Shown piece after piece: positions 36,710 through 46,209 of a stretch of DNA of 64,000 bases (positions within the stretch are counted from its first letter, which is position 1; each line of letters opens with the position of its first letter). The position numbers and the translations under genes were made by a program. This DNA is from Haemophilus parainfluenzae (GTDB taxonomy: Bacteria; Pseudomonadota; Gammaproteobacteria; Enterobacterales; Pasteurellaceae), in contig NZ_CP063121.1 in assembly GCF_014931415.1 (NCBI RefSeq), positions 992,001 to 1,056,000 of the forward strand, in the 5' to 3' direction. The notes beneath the pieces are model-generated. The model was not told the DNA's origin. It saw only the letters and a program-made list of their open reading frames with translations, and did not search any database.

Positions 36710-37849
36710 ATGCTTGATTATGAAATTCTACGTATTATTTGGTGGGTGCTAGTTATCGTATTGCTTATCGGTTTCTCTGTAACAGATGGCTTCGATATGG
36801 GCGTGACTGCACTTTTACCCGTAGCAGGTAAGAAAGAAGTAGAAAGACGTATTATGATTAACTCTATTGCTCCACACTGGGATGGTAACCAAGTTTGGTT
36901 ATTAACTGCTGGTGGTGCAATCTTCGCGGCATGGCCGATTGTTTATTCTGTAGCGTTTTCAGGCTTCTATATTGCCTTATTCCTTGTGTTAGCTGCGTTA
37001 TTCTTCCGTCCAATTGGTTTTGAATATCGTGCGAAAATTGATAATCCAACATGGCGCGCTGTGTGGGATTGGGGCTTATTTGCGGGTGGTTTTGTACCTG
37101 CATTAGTATTCGGTGTGGCATTTGGTAATTTATTACAAGGTGTACCATTTGAATTAAATGACCTTTCACAAGCTACTTACACCGGTTCTTTCTTTGCGTT
37201 ATTAAATCCATTCGCATTACTTTGCGGTGTGTTAAGCCTTGCAATGTTAGTGACTCACGGTGCAAACTGGTTACAAATGAAAACCACTGCAGCATTGCGT
37301 GATCGTGCAAGAGCGATTACACAAATCGGTGCATTAGTAACATTAATTACTTTTGTACTTGCAGGTGTATGGCTTTCTTTCAAAGACGGCTATGTGGTGA
37401 CTAGTACGATTGATCACTTTGCAGCATCAGCGCCAGCTTCAGGTAAACAAGTGGCAGTTGAGGCAGGTGCATGGTTCAAAAACTTCAATGAAAATCCAGC
37501 TTTATGGGCATTCCCAGTATTAGCTGTGGTTGGTGCATTATTAAATGTGGTTGCATCTAAAGCAAATCGTTGTGGTTTTGCGTTCTTCTTCTCTGTATTA
37601 ACCATGGCTGGTGTGATTATTACTGCGGCAGTATCAATGTTCCCATTTGTAATGCCTTCAAGTACTCATCCAGAACAAAGCTTGTTAATGTGGGATGCAA
37701 CGTCAAGTGAATTAACATTAACTCTAATGTTCTACTTGGCATTAGTATTTGTTACCATCTCATTGCTTTACACCATTTGGTCATACTACAAAATGTTTGG
37801 TCGCTTGGATGAAAGCTTTGTTGAAGACAACAAAAACTCATTATACTAA
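36710..37849 (+). CDS. cydB: Cytochrome bd ubiquinol oxidase subunit II
   Basis: A 379-aa partner of CydA with eight or nine membrane segments. The start MLDYEILRIIWWVLVIVLLIGFSVTDGFDMGVTALLP has the conserved Asp in the proton path (GFDMG). HWDGNQVWLLTAGGAIFAAWP and PEQSLLMWDATSSELTL are typical. It follows cydA after 14 bp with AGGAGAT before the ATG. It belongs to the same transcript as cydX. Confidence 0.97.
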   Translation: MLDYEILRIIWWVLVIVLLIGFSVTDGFDMGVTALLPVAGKKEVERRIMINSIAPHWDGNQVWLLTAGGAIFAAWPIVYSVAFSGFYIALFLVLAALFFRPIGFEYRAKIDNPTWRAVWDWGLFAGGFVPALVFGVAFGNLLQGVPFELNDLSQATYTGSFFALLNPFALLCGVLSLAMLVTHGANWLQMKTTAALRDRARAITQIGALVTLITFVLAGVWLSFKDGYVVTSTIDHFAASAPASGKQVAVEAGAWFKNFNENPALWAFPVLAVVGALLNVVASKANRCGFAFFFSVLTMAGVIITAAVSMFPFVMPSSTHPEQSLLMWDATSSELTLTLMFYLALVFVTISLLYTIWSYYKMFGRLDESFVEDNKNSLY

Positions 37850-37860
37850 GGAGAAACAAT

Positions 37861-37959
37861 ATGTTATACGTAATTTGGGTAGTGGGTGTGTTGGCTGCAG
37901 TTATGGTGAGTGCTAAATTGACTATTGGCAAAGAAAAGTCAGGTAAATTTGACGAGTAA
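37861..37959 (+). CDS. cydX: Cytochrome bd small subunit CydX
   Basis: A 32-aa single-pass membrane protein (MLYVIWVVGVLAAVMVSAKL, then a charged tail ending GKFDE). CydX stabilises the heme sites of cytochrome bd and is needed for full oxidase activity. It is too short for ordinary gene prediction. AAGGAG lies 7 nt upstream and it comes 11 bp after cydB. Its stop codon overlaps the ybgE start by one base. The Trp and Glu/Lys features match enteric CydX (MWYFAWILG type). Confidence 0.92.
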   Translation: MLYVIWVVGVLAAVMVSAKLTIGKEKSGKFDE

Positions 37960-38249
37960 TGATGATTAATTCACTCTATCAATTAAGTAATAAGGGTTCC
38001 TTGCGAACCCTTTCGTTTATTTTAGCGTTATTTTTAACCGCGGCTTTCTTTTTAAATTTAAATCAATTTTCGACCGCACTTCGAACTGCACATCCAGCTT
38101 GGATTCTTGCGATTTTTTGGGGATTGATTAATTTGTGGATCCACGGTATCGGATTTGATATTCGCCGAGCAATATGGCAGCTCGTTTTCTTGCCATTTAT
38201 TGGTTATTTCACCACAATAATTGCTATTGTTCAGCATTGGTTTTTATAA
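37959..38249 (+). CDS. ybgE: YbgE family cyd operon protein
   Basis: A 96-aa protein with three predicted membrane segments. It is the last gene of the cyd operon in many gammaproteobacteria and has no known enzymatic role. The start overlaps the cydX stop (TAATGATG), with another ATG one codon later. A hairpin with a following T-rich stretch lies within its first 20 codons. An uptake signal is in the centre (CGACCGCACTTCG). The C-terminus PFIGYFTTIIAIVQHWFL fits the family. Confidence 0.8.
   Translation: MMINSLYQLSNKGSLRTLSFILALFLTAAFFLNLNQFSTALRTAHPAWILAIFWGLINLWIHGIGFDIRRAIWQLVFLPFIGYFTTIIAIVQHWFL
37992..38020 (+). other. Terminator-like hairpin at the start of ybgE
   Basis: AAGGGTTC and GAACCCTT arms, 4-nt loop, then TCGTTTATTTT. 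It lies inside the ybgE coding region, 33 nt after the start, so it could reduce transcription or translation of ybgE relative to cydABX. Confidence 0.45.
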
Positions 38250-38320
38250 GAACGATAGACAAATATTATTATTTGGAGCTTGCACATCTAATGAACAGGT
38301 TCTAAAATAAGCGGCTTGTT

Positions 38321-38749
38321 ATGGCTGATAATTTGAGCATTATTTTGAATAACCAATGTTTTACCTTTCCGGTTCGTGTATATTATGAGGACACGGATGC
38401 TGGTGGAGTAGTATATCACGCACGTTACTTACATTTCTTTGAGCGTGCGCGAACTGAATATTTAAGAACGCTTAATTTTTCCCAACAATCATTATTGCAG
38501 GAACAACAATTAGCTTTTGTGGTCAAAACCATGTCTATTGACTATTGTATTCCGGCAAAATTGGATGATTATCTTATTGTCGAAACGGAAATAACGGCAG
38601 TGAAAGGAGCAACAATTCTCTTTGAACAGCGGTTAGTTCGTGAGGCAGTGGTGTTATCAAAGGCTACTGTTAAGGTAGCCTGTGTTGATCTAGGCAAAAT
38701 GAAACCTGTCGCAATTCCTGAAGAATTAAAAGCGGCATTTTTAAAGTAA
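38321..38749 (+). CDS. ybgC: Acyl-CoA thioesterase YbgC
   Basis: A 142-aa hot-dog-fold thioesterase linked with the Tol-Pal system. The 4-hydroxybenzoyl-CoA thioesterase motif [26 protein letters not shown] contains the catalytic Asp (DTDAGG). The N-terminal segment ([21 protein letters not shown]) is slightly longer than in E. coli. It opens the tol-pal cluster and tolQ follows after 20 bp. It hydrolyses short-chain acyl-CoA in related bacteria; the in vivo role is not settled. Confidence 0.93.
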   Translation: MADNLSIILNNQCFTFPVRVYYEDTDAGGVVYHARYLHFFERARTEYLRTLNFSQQSLLQEQQLAFVVKTMSIDYCIPAKLDDYLIVETEITAVKGATILFEQRLVREAVVLSKATVKVACVDLGKMKPVAIPEELKAAFLK

Positions 38750-38769
38750 ATAACTTTTCGGAGTATGCA

Positions 38770-39456
38770 ATGACTGCAGAATTGAACTTTTTAGATCTTT
38801 TTCTAAAAGCGAGTATCGTTGTTCAACTTGTAATTGTGATCTTGATTTCGTTCTCAATTATTTCTTGGGCAATCATCATTCAACGTAGCCGTATTTTGAC
38901 GAGTGCGTTAAAAGAAGCGAATACTTTTGAAGATCGTTTCTGGTCTGGTGAAGATTTAAATAAACTTTATGATGGTTTATCTAATCGTCGTGAAGTATTA
39001 ACTGGTAGCGAACAAATTTTCTTTGTTGGTTTTAAAGAATTCTCTCGCTTAAAACAAGTGAATGCAGATGCCCCAGAAGCAATCATTAAAGGTACCACTC
39101 GTGCGATGAACCTTGCGATGAATCGTGAAGTAGAAGCACTTGAAAGTCGTGTACCTTTCTTAGCGACAGTGGCTTCTGTAAGTCCATATATCGGTTTATT
39201 TGGTACCGTTTGGGGGATCATGCATGCATTTATGGCATTAAGTGGTGCGAAACAAGCAACATTACAAATGGTTGCTCCAGGTATTGCAGAAGCCTTGATC
39301 GCAACAGCAATCGGTTTGTTTGCGGCGATTCCAGCTGTAATGGCGTATAACCGTTTAAGCTTACGTGTTAATGCGATTGAACAAAATTATGGTAACTTCA
39401 TTGATGAATTCACCACAATTTTACATCGTCAAGCTTTTGGTAAAGCGCCCCATTAA
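38770..39456 (+). CDS. tolQ: Tol-Pal system proton channel subunit TolQ
   Basis: A 228-aa inner membrane protein with three membrane segments, paired with TolR as a proton-driven motor. The long cytoplasmic loop is followed by [26 protein letters not shown] and [24 protein letters not shown], both conserved in ExbB/TolQ/MotA. The Thr in GTVWG and the one in ALIATAIG line the channel. It lies between ybgC and tolR. The Tol-Pal system helps outer membrane constriction at division. Uptake signals flank the downstream gap. Confidence 0.96.
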   Translation: MTAELNFLDLFLKASIVVQLVIVILISFSIISWAIIIQRSRILTSALKEANTFEDRFWSGEDLNKLYDGLSNRREVLTGSEQIFFVGFKEFSRLKQVNADAPEAIIKGTTRAMNLAMNREVEALESRVPFLATVASVSPYIGLFGTVWGIMHAFMALSGAKQATLQMVAPGIAEALIATAIGLFAAIPAVMAYNRLSLRVNAIEQNYGNFIDEFTTILHRQAFGKAPH

Positions 39457-39534
39457 AAATAAATGAAAAATTGACTGCACTTTGCAAATCAAACAAAAAG
39501 TGCGGTGGATTTTAGCGAAGTTTTAGAGGAAATT

Positions 39535-39954
39535 ATGGCTCGTCGTCAGCGTAAAGACATTAAATCTGAAATTAACATCGTGCCATTTCTCGATGTTCTT
39601 TTAGTTTTGGTGTTAATTTTTATGGCAACCGCGCCGATTATCAGTCAGAGCGTTCAAGTGGAACTCCCTGATTCGGTGCAAAGTCAAAATGTATCAAATG
39701 AAGATAAAACACCGGTTATCTTAGAAGTAGCGGGTGTAGGGCAATATTCGATTTCTATTGGTGGTCAACGCCAAGAAGGCCTTAACGAAGAAATGGTAAC
39801 CCAATTATCAAAACAAGAATTTGATAAAGACAATAACACAATGTTCTTAGTGGGCGGAGCAAAAGATGTACCTTATGAAGAAGTGATTAAAGCACTGAAT
39901 TTACTACATCTTGCCGGCATTAAGTCTGTGGGTTTAATGACCAACCCGATTTAA
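39535..39954 (+). CDS. tolR: Tol-Pal system protein TolR
   Basis: A 139-aa ExbD/TolR-family protein with one membrane helix and a periplasmic dimer domain. The helix carries the essential proton-relay Asp (INIVPFLDVLLVLVLIFMA). I start it at ATG 39535 with AGAGGAAA upstream; the in-frame GTG at 39505 lies in an uptake signal. tolA begins 18 bp later. Confidence 0.95.
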   Translation: MARRQRKDIKSEINIVPFLDVLLVLVLIFMATAPIISQSVQVELPDSVQSQNVSNEDKTPVILEVAGVGQYSISIGGQRQEGLNEEMVTQLSKQEFDKDNNTMFLVGGAKDVPYEEVIKALNLLHLAGIKSVGLMTNPI

Positions 39955-39972
39955 GAATAAGTAGGTAAAACC

Positions 39973-41244
39973 GTGCAGAATAATCGACGAAAAAAACGTG
40001 CAAATGAGTTTGTCATCTCTATTGCGATGCACCTTGCATTGTTTGCTTTGTTGATTTGGAGCTCTCTTTATCAAACCGTTGAAATAATGGGTGGTGGAGA
40101 AGGTGAAGGTGATGCCATGGGAGCTGTGATGGTCGATACTGGCAGTGCAGCGCAGGAATGGGGACGTATTCAACAACAGAAAAAAGGTCAAACTGATAAA
40201 CAGAAAAAACCAGAACCTGTAGTCGAAGAGAAAAAACCAGAGCCTGAACCTGAACCAAATCAGCAAGAAATTGCGAAACAAGAAGAGATTAAGCGTCAGC
40301 AGGAAATTCAACGTCAAAAAGAACTTGAAAAACAAAAGCAGCAAGAAATTGAAAAGCAAAAACAGCAACAAGAGCTTGCTCGTCAAGAGGCGTTAGAAAA
40401 ACAAAAACAAGCTGAAGAAGCGAAAGCAAAACAAGCAGCTGAAGCGGCGAAATTAAAAGCTGATGCAGAGGCAAAACGTTTAGAAGCAGCTGCTAAACAG
40501 GCAGAGGAAGAGGCAAAAGCTAAAGCGCAAGCTGAAGCTCAAAAAGCGAAAGAAAAAGCGGAAGCAGATGCTAAAGCCAAGGCTGAGGCAAAAGCGAAAG
40601 CGGATGCCGAAGCAAAAGCGAAGGCTAAGGCAGAAGCCGATGCGAAAGCCAAAGCGGAAGCCGATGCGAAGGCGAAAGCAAAAGCTGAGGCTGATGCAAA
40701 AGCGAAAGCCGATGCTGAGGCGAAAGCAAAGGCTGAAGCAAAAGCTAAAGCGGATGCAGAAGCGAAAGCGAAGGCTGAAGCAAAAGCTAAGGCAGATGCA
40801 GAAGCGAAAGCAAAAGCTGATGCAGCAAAACGTAAAGCAGATCAAGCGGCTTTAGATGACTTCATGAACGGCGGAGATGTCGGTGGTGGTAGTGCATCTA
40901 AAGGTGGTAATGCAAATAAAGGCGGTACACAAGGCAGTGGTGCAGGACTTGGTGCTGGAGATGGTGGTAAAGTTGGTGACCAATATGCGGGTGTCATTAA
41001 ACGTGAAATTCAACGCCGTTTCTTAAAAGACCCAAGCTTTGCCGGTAAAGTTTGTAGCATTAAAATCCAACTCGGTCGAGATGGTACTATTTTAGGCTAT
41101 CAACGCGTTTCAGGACCTGATGATATTTGTACTGCAGCATTAAGTGCGGTAGCGAGAACGAAAAAAGTTCCAGCAGCACCATCTGATGCTATTTATGAGA
41201 AATATAAAGCGCCGACTATCGATTTTGATATCAATGCTCGATAA
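39973..41244 (+). CDS. tolA: Tol-Pal system protein TolA
   Basis: A 423-aa protein that spans the periplasm to link the TolQR motor to Pal. The N-terminal membrane helix (FVISIAMHLALFALLIWSSL) holds the SHxxxH-like start of domain I. Domain II, about residues 75-300, is a very long Lys/Ala/Glu helix built of AKAKAEAD-type repeats. Domain III (YAGVIKREIQRRFLKDPSFAGKVCSIKIQLGRDG) is the globular C-terminal part with two Cys. It starts with GTG at 39973, the only start with the right N-terminus. The repeats make strain-to-strain length variation likely. Confidence 0.93.
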   Translation: MQNNRRKKRANEFVISIAMHLALFALLIWSSLYQTVEIMGGGEGEGDAMGAVMVDTGSAAQEWGRIQQQKKGQTDKQKKPEPVVEEKKPEPEPEPNQQEIAKQEEIKRQQEIQRQKELEKQKQQEIEKQKQQQELARQEALEKQKQAEEAKAKQAAEAAKLKADAEAKRLEAAAKQAEEEAKAKAQAEAQKAKEKAEADAKAKAEAKAKADAEAKAKAKAEADAKAKAEADAKAKAKAEADAKAKADAEAKAKAEAKAKADAEAKAKAEAKAKADAEAKAKADAAKRKADQAALDDFMNGGDVGGGSASKGGNANKGGTQGSGAGLGAGDGGKVGDQYAGVIKREIQRRFLKDPSFAGKVCSIKIQLGRDGTILGYQRVSGPDDICTAALSAVARTKKVPAAPSDAIYEKYKAPTIDFDINAR

Positions 41245-41285
41245 TCGGTTTTAAGAAAGTAACAACGTTAAAATAAGGTGATTAA

Positions 41286-42569
41286 ATGAAATTGATCAAA
41301 CGTGTTATGGGGCTATTTGTGGTGATGTTTGCATTTGCAAGCACAGCAATGGCAGAAGATGAAGTTCGAATTGTGATTGATGAAGGTGTTGATGGCGCTC
41401 GTCCTATCGCAGTTGTTCCTTTCGCAGGTTCTGCACCTGAAAATATTGGTCAAATTGTTGCGGATGACTTACGTAATAGTGGTAAATTTAACCCAATTCC
41501 AGTAAGCCAAATGCCACAACAACCTACGACTGCAGCAGAAGTGAAACCAGAAGCTTGGACTGCTTTAGGTATTGATGCTGTTGTGGTAGGTCAAGTGACA
41601 TCAACTGGTAGCGGTTATAACATTTCTTACCAATTGGTTGATACTGTAGGTGCATCAGGTACACCTGGTGCGGTACTTGCACAAAATAGCTATACAGTGA
41701 CAAATAAATGGTTACGTTACGGTGCGCATACCGTGAGTGATGAAGTATTTGAAAAATTAACCGGTATTCGTGGTGCATTCAGAACTCGCATTGCTTATGT
41801 AGTGCAGAAAAATGGTGGTTCACAACCTTATGAAGTTCGTGTAGCAGATTATGATGGTTACAACCAATTTATCGTAAATCGTAGCTCACAACCAATTATG
41901 TCTCCAGCTTGGTCTCCAGATGGTAAACGTTTAGCGTATGTATCTTTTGAGAACAAAAAATCACAACTTGTTGTACAAGACTTAGGTTCAGGTTCTCGTA
42001 AAGTAGTTGCTTCTTTCCCAGGACATAACGGTGCGCCAGCATTCTCTCCGGACGGCTCTAAACTCGCATTTGCTTCTTCACAAGATGGTTTATTAAACAT
42101 CTATGTAATGGGCTCAAATGGTGGTACACCTACTCAATTAACTCGCGGTGCGGGTAATAATACAGAACCATCATGGTCTCCAGATGGTAGCTCAATTCTC
42201 TTTACTTCAGATCGAGGCGGTTCGCCACAAGTTTATCGCATGAGTGCAAGTGGTGGCGGTGCGTCACCAGTTGGTGGTCGCGGTAGTGCGCAAATCAGTA
42301 GTGATGGTAAAACACTCGTGATGATCAACGGTAATAACAACGTGGTGAAACAAGATCTTACCAGTGGTAGTTCTGAAGTATTAAGTACATCTTTCTTAGG
42401 GGAAAGCCCAAGTATTTCTCCTAATGGTATCATGATTATTTACAGCTCTACACAAGGGCTAGGAAAGGTGTTACAATTAGTTTCTGCAGATGGTCGCTTT
42501 AAAGCGAGTCTTCCAGGAAGTAATGGCCAAGTGAAATTTCCAGCTTGGTCTCCATACTTGACTAAATAA
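41286..42569 (+). CDS. tolB: Tol-Pal system protein TolB
   Basis: A 427-aa periplasmic protein with a Sec signal peptide (residues 1-23, [23 protein letters not shown]). The N-terminal alpha/beta domain ([20 protein letters not shown], with the TolA-box-like segment) is followed by a six-bladed beta-propeller with repeats of [22 protein letters not shown] and [15 protein letters not shown]. It binds Pal and switches its state through TolA. The gene is part of the tolQRAB-pal operon with 24 bp before pal. Confidence 0.96.
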   Translation: MKLIKRVMGLFVVMFAFASTAMAEDEVRIVIDEGVDGARPIAVVPFAGSAPENIGQIVADDLRNSGKFNPIPVSQMPQQPTTAAEVKPEAWTALGIDAVVVGQVTSTGSGYNISYQLVDTVGASGTPGAVLAQNSYTVTNKWLRYGAHTVSDEVFEKLTGIRGAFRTRIAYVVQKNGGSQPYEVRVADYDGYNQFIVNRSSQPIMSPAWSPDGKRLAYVSFENKKSQLVVQDLGSGSRKVVASFPGHNGAPAFSPDGSKLAFASSQDGLLNIYVMGSNGGTPTQLTRGAGNNTEPSWSPDGSSILFTSDRGGSPQVYRMSASGGGASPVGGRGSAQISSDGKTLVMINGNNNVVKQDLTSGSSEVLSTSFLGESPSISPNGIMIIYSSTQGLGKVLQLVSADGRFKASLPGSNGQVKFPAWSPYLTK

Positions 42570-42593
42570 AAAAACTCATTGAGGAGAAATCTA

Positions 42594-43061
42594 ATGAACA
42601 AATTTGTTAAATCATTATTAGTTGCTGGTTCAGTAGCTGCATTAGCAGCATGTAGCTCATCAAACAACGATGCAGCAGGCAACGGTGCTAACAACGGTCA
42701 AACTTTCGGTGGTTACTCTGTTGAAGATCTTCAACAACGTTACAACACCGTTTACTTCGGTTTCGACAAATTCAACATCGAAGGTGAATACGTTCAAATC
42801 TTAGATGCTCATGCTGCATACTTAAATGCAACTCCAGCTTCTAAAGTTGTTGTTGAAGGTAACACTGACGAACGTGGTACTCCAGAGTACAACATCGCTT
42901 TAGGTCAACGTCGTGCTGACGCAGTTAAAGGTTTCTTAGCTGGTAAAGGTGTTGACGCTGGTAAAGTATCAACTGTTTCTTACGGTGAAGAAAAACCTGC
43001 AGTGTTAGGTCACGATGAAGCAGCATACTCTAAAAACCGTCGTGCTGTGTTAGCATACTAA
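42594..43061 (+). CDS. pal: Peptidoglycan-associated lipoprotein Pal (P6)
   Basis: A 155-aa outer membrane lipoprotein known as P6 in Haemophilus. The lipobox LAAC places the lipidated Cys at residue 20. The OmpA-like domain binds diaminopimelate in peptidoglycan ([30 protein letters not shown]). I chose ATG 42594 after GAGGAGAAA; a TTG five codons earlier is in frame but not needed. Its codon use is strongly biased to optimal codons, as expected for an abundant protein. A terminator follows. Confidence 0.97.
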   Translation: MNKFVKSLLVAGSVAALAACSSSNNDAAGNGANNGQTFGGYSVEDLQQRYNTVYFGFDKFNIEGEYVQILDAHAAYLNATPASKVVVEGNTDERGTPEYNIALGQRRADAVKGFLAGKGVDAGKVSTVSYGEEKPAVLGHDEAAYSKNRRAVLAY

Positions 43062-43091
43062 TTTTTAGAGAATTTTGATTCTTAGAAAAAG

Positions 43092-43118
43092 GGAGAGTAG
43101 AAATGCTCTCCTTTTTTA
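43092..43118 (+). terminator. Terminator of the tol-pal operon
   Basis: GGAGAG and CTCTCC arms, 8-nt loop, six T. Confidence 0.85.
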
Positions 43119-43186
43119 TTTGTTTTAAGATATTGTCAGAAATTGACGAGTATTCACGCAATTAACACAATTTCTTCAGATTTTTC

Positions 43187-43214
43187 TTGCGTCAGAAAAT
43201 AAAATCGGTAATAT
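43187..43214 (+). promoter_or_regulatory. Promoter of the tRNA-Lys cluster
   Basis: TTGCGT, 16-bp spacer, TAATAT, then a GC-rich ACGCACC, as expected of a growth-rate-controlled promoter. Confidence 0.65.
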
Positions 43215-43237
43215 ACGCACCTGTTACGAAATGATGT

Positions 43238-43313
43238 GGGTCGTTAGCTCAGTCGGTAGAGCAGCGGACTTTTAATCCGTTGGTCGAAGGTTCGAATCCT
43301 TCACGACCCACCA
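43238..43313 (+). tRNA. tRNA-Lys (TTT), copy 1
   Basis: A 76-nt tRNA with encoded CCA. Acceptor stem GGGTCGT pairs with ACGACCC. Anticodon loop CTTTTAA gives TTT. It shares one transcript with the next two. Confidence 0.97.
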
Positions 43314-43338
43314 CTTTTATTTCGAAGAATTCCCAAAT

Positions 43339-43414
43339 GGGTCGTTAGCTCAGTCGGTAGAGCAGCGGACTTTTAATCCGTTGGTCGAAGGTTCGAATCC
43401 TTCACGACCCACCA
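43339..43414 (+). tRNA. tRNA-Lys (TTT), copy 2
   Basis: Identical to copy 1 over all 76 nt, separated by 25 nt. Confidence 0.97.
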
Positions 43415-43444
43415 TCTATTTTACAAATCATGATTTAACCGGTT

Positions 43445-43520
43445 GGGTTGTTAGCTCAGTTGGTAGAGCAGCGGACTCTTAATCCGTCGGTCGAGAGTTC
43501 GAGCCTCTCACAGCCCACCA
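43445..43520 (+). tRNA. tRNA-Lys (CTT)
   Basis: A 76-nt tRNA with encoded CCA. Acceptor GGGTTGT pairs with ACAGCCC (one G-T pair). The anticodon loop CTCTTAA gives CTT, reading AAG only. The T arm and acceptor also differ from copies 1 and 2, so it is a distinct gene, not a single mutation. Confidence 0.93.
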
Positions 43521-43642
43521 GTCAACATCTTATTCCTCCTGTTTGTTAATAAATTTACAAAAAAGTAAAATATTTTCAAAATTCTTGACTATATTTAGCG
43601 GTTATTATGGTAGAATATCCACAAAGTTAAGTCGGGCATAAA

Positions 43643-44362
43643 ATGTTACAGAATATTCGAATTGTTTTGGTTGAAACATCACATAGCGGGAACATCGGTT
43701 CAGCGGCGCGTGCGATGAAAACAATGGGATTATCCAATCTTTATTTGGTCTCACCAAAATCGGTAGATGAGCAATCTATTGCATTAGCAGCAGGCGCTAA
43801 TGATGTTGTGCGTAATGCCCACATTGTTCATACTTTTGAACAAGCAATAGAAGATTGCTCATTAGTGATTGGTACGAGTGCAAGATTACGTCATTTACAG
43901 AGTACGCTTATTGAGCCAAGAGAGTGTGCAGAGAAAGCCTGTGCACATCAAGGGCAAGTAGCGATCGTGTTCGGTCGTGAGCGTGTTGGACTCACAAATG
44001 AAGAATTACTTAAATGTCATTATCATTTAAATATCCCTGCTAACCCTGAATATTCTTCGCTCAATTTAGCGATGGCAGTACAGTTGGTAAGTTATGAAAT
44101 GCGAATGGCATTTTTAGCAAAAGATAAAACGGAAAGTACACTTTCAACGATAGAAGATATCTATCCAACAGCACAAGAAATGGAGTATTTTTTTGCTCAT
44201 ACGGAACAGGTGTATCAGTCTCTTGGTTTTATTCAAAATCAAGGGGTTATACAAAAGTTAAGACGACTTTATAACCGTTCTTCTCTAGAAAAAAATGAAT
44301 TAAATATTTTGCGAGGAATGTTAAGTGCGATTGAAAAACGCCTTAATCTGCAAAAAGAGTAA
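43643..44362 (+). CDS. trmJ: tRNA (cytidine/uridine-2'-O-)-methyltransferase TrmJ
   Basis: A 239-aa SPOUT-class enzyme that methylates the 2'-OH of C32 or U32 in the anticodon loop of several tRNAs. N-terminal [33 protein letters not shown] and the knot motifs ([41 protein letters not shown]) are diagnostic. The C-terminal helical extension is present. iscR lies 59 bp downstream, an arrangement common in gammaproteobacteria. Confidence 0.94.
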   Translation: MLQNIRIVLVETSHSGNIGSAARAMKTMGLSNLYLVSPKSVDEQSIALAAGANDVVRNAHIVHTFEQAIEDCSLVIGTSARLRHLQSTLIEPRECAEKACAHQGQVAIVFGRERVGLTNEELLKCHYHLNIPANPEYSSLNLAMAVQLVSYEMRMAFLAKDKTESTLSTIEDIYPTAQEMEYFFAHTEQVYQSLGFIQNQGVIQKLRRLYNRSSLEKNELNILRGMLSAIEKRLNLQKE

Positions 44363-44392
44363 AATTGACTATCATAGTCAGATAGGTAAACT
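44361..44392 (+). promoter_or_regulatory. iscR promoter with IscR type-1-like binding site
   Basis: TTGACT (44365) and TAAACT (44387) with a 16-bp spacer. The 25 bp at 44361-44385 match about 20 positions of the type-1 IscR consensus (ATASYYGACTRWWWYAGTCRRSTAT). It overlaps the -35, so holo-IscR could repress the operon when Fe-S clusters are abundant. Confidence 0.7.
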
Positions 44393-44421
44393 ACCTAGAT
44401 GGCGATTTATAGGGATGCTTT

Positions 44422-44877
44422 ATGAAACTAACATCTAAAGGACGATATGCGGTTACCGCAATTTTAGATATCGCATTACATGCAGGAACAAACCCTGTTT
44501 GTTTAGCGGATATCTCAGAACGTCAAAATATTTCACTTTCTTATCTTGAGCAATTATTTGCAAAATTGCGTCGAGGAGGATTAGTAAAAAGCGTTCGCGG
44601 CCCAGGTGGTGGCTATCGTTTAGCGTTACCAACTGATCAAATTTCTATCGGTATGGTGATTTCAGCCGTAAATGAGAACATTAATGTGACAAGATGCCTT
44701 GGTAAAGGAAATTGTAAAGGTGGAGTGGAGTGTTTAACTCATACATTATGGCAAGATTTAAGTGATCGCATTTCTGATTTTTTAGATGAGATTACATTAG
44801 CTGAGCTTGTAGAGAAAAAAGCTGGGAAGCATAAAGCTCACAAAGATTTTGATGACTTAATTGTAGTCAACCAATAA
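44422..44877 (+). CDS. iscR: Fe-S cluster regulator IscR
   Basis: A 151-aa Rrf2-family regulator of the isc operon and other Fe-S genes. The winged helix ([22 protein letters not shown]) is followed by the cluster-binding segment with three Cys ([19 protein letters not shown]) that hold a [2Fe-2S] cluster with a His. Length and motif match E. coli IscR. It is the first gene of an isc operon that runs to iscX, and it probably represses its own promoter through the site at 44361. Confidence 0.96.
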   Translation: MKLTSKGRYAVTAILDIALHAGTNPVCLADISERQNISLSYLEQLFAKLRRGGLVKSVRGPGGGYRLALPTDQISIGMVISAVNENINVTRCLGKGNCKGGVECLTHTLWQDLSDRISDFLDEITLAELVEKKAGKHKAHKDFDDLIVVNQ

Positions 44878-44940
44878 TGGGAAAGTAGATTAAAGTGCGG
44901 TCAAATTGATAGCATTTTTAGTAGTTATTTAGGAGTGAAA

Positions 44941-46155
44941 ATGAAATTACCAATTTATTTAGATTATGCAGCAACATGTCCAGTGGATGAACGTGTTGCT
45001 AAAAAAATGATGGAATATTTAACCATTGATGGTGTATTCGGTAATCCAGCATCTCGTTCACATAAATTTGGCTGGCAAGCTGAAGAAGCGGTTGATATTG
45101 CACGTAATCAAATTGCGGATTTGATTGGTGCAGATTCACGTGAAATTGTGTTTACTTCAGGTGCAACGGAAGCAGATAACCTTGCAATTAAAGGTGCGGC
45201 ACACTTTTATCAAACAAAAGGTAAGCACATTATCACCTGCAAAACTGAACACAAGGCTGTATTGGATACTTGCCGTCAATTAGAGCGTGAAGGCTTTGAA
45301 GTGACCTATTTAGATCCAGAAGAAGATGGTTTAATTGATCTTGAGAAATTCAAAGCAGCATTGCGTCCAGATACGATTCTTGTGTCAATTATGCACGTGA
45401 ATAATGAGATTGGCGTGATTCAGGATATTAAAGCAATTGGTGAGTTTTGCCGTGCAAATAAAACGATTTTCCACGTAGATGCGACCCAAAGTGTCGGTAA
45501 AGTAGAAATTAATCTTGCTGAATTACCAGTTGATTTGATGTCAATGTCTAGCCACAAATTATACGGACCAAAAGGTATTGGGGCACTATATGTTTGCCGT
45601 AAACCTCGCGTTCGTTTAGAAGCCATTATCCATGGTGGTGGTCACGAGCGTGGTATGCGTTCAGGTACATTACCTGTACACCAAATTGTGGGTATGGGTG
45701 AAGCTTATCGTATTGCAAAAGAAGAAATGGCGACAGAGATTCCTCGTATCAGAGCTTTACGCGATCGCTTATATAATGGCTTGAAAGAAATTGAAGAAAC
45801 CTATGTAAATGGTTCAATGGAGCACCGCGTAGCAAATAACTTAAACATCAGCTTTAACTATGTTGAAGGTGAATCCTTAATGATGGCATTACGTGATGTG
45901 GCAGTTTCTTCTGGTTCTGCTTGTACTTCTGCGAGTTTAGAGCCATCTTATGTGTTACGTGCATTAGGTCGTAATGATGAATTAGCACATAGCTCAATTC
46001 GTTTCACACTTGGTCGTTGGACAACGGAAGAAGAAATTGATTACACCATTAATTTAACACGTAATGCAGTAGCAAAACTTCGTGAATTATCGCCACTTTG
46101 GGATATGTTCAAAGAAGGCATTGATTTAAATACTATTGAGTGGTCAGCCCACTAA
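44941..46155 (+). CDS. iscS: Cysteine desulfurase IscS
   Basis: A 404-aa PLP enzyme that takes sulfur from cysteine for Fe-S clusters, thiolated tRNA and cofactors. The PLP lysine is in [17 protein letters not shown] and the catalytic persulfide Cys in [24 protein letters not shown] 44941 gives the E. coli length and follows AGGAG; a GTG two codons upstream is in frame. It is followed by iscU after 54 bp. Confidence 0.97.
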   Translation: MKLPIYLDYAATCPVDERVAKKMMEYLTIDGVFGNPASRSHKFGWQAEEAVDIARNQIADLIGADSREIVFTSGATEADNLAIKGAAHFYQTKGKHIITCKTEHKAVLDTCRQLEREGFEVTYLDPEEDGLIDLEKFKAALRPDTILVSIMHVNNEIGVIQDIKAIGEFCRANKTIFHVDATQSVGKVEINLAELPVDLMSMSSHKLYGPKGIGALYVCRKPRVRLEAIIHGGGHERGMRSGTLPVHQIVGMGEAYRIAKEEMATEIPRIRALRDRLYNGLKEIEETYVNGSMEHRVANNLNISFNYVEGESLMMALRDVAVSSGSACTSASLEPSYVLRALGRNDELAHSSIRFTLGRWTTEEEIDYTINLTRNAVAKLRELSPLWDMFKEGIDLNTIEWSAH

Positions 46156-46209
46156 TTTTAAAGGCGGCTAGTCCGCCTGATAGCAACTTATTTAGGAAAG
46201 GAACATAAT

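Noticed and set aside
40480-40845. Cys/Phe-rich open frames opposite tolA
   Set aside because: These mirror the Lys/Ala/Glu repeat on the other strand and have no start signal; a shadow of tolA.
40568-40855. Possible tandem-repeat or CRISPR-like array
   Set aside because: The repeats are in frame with tolA and encode its helix; there are no spacers of regular length.
43238-43520. tRNA cluster as an integration site of a mobile element
   Set aside because: No integrase, no truncated tRNA copy and no attachment repeat is seen next to it.
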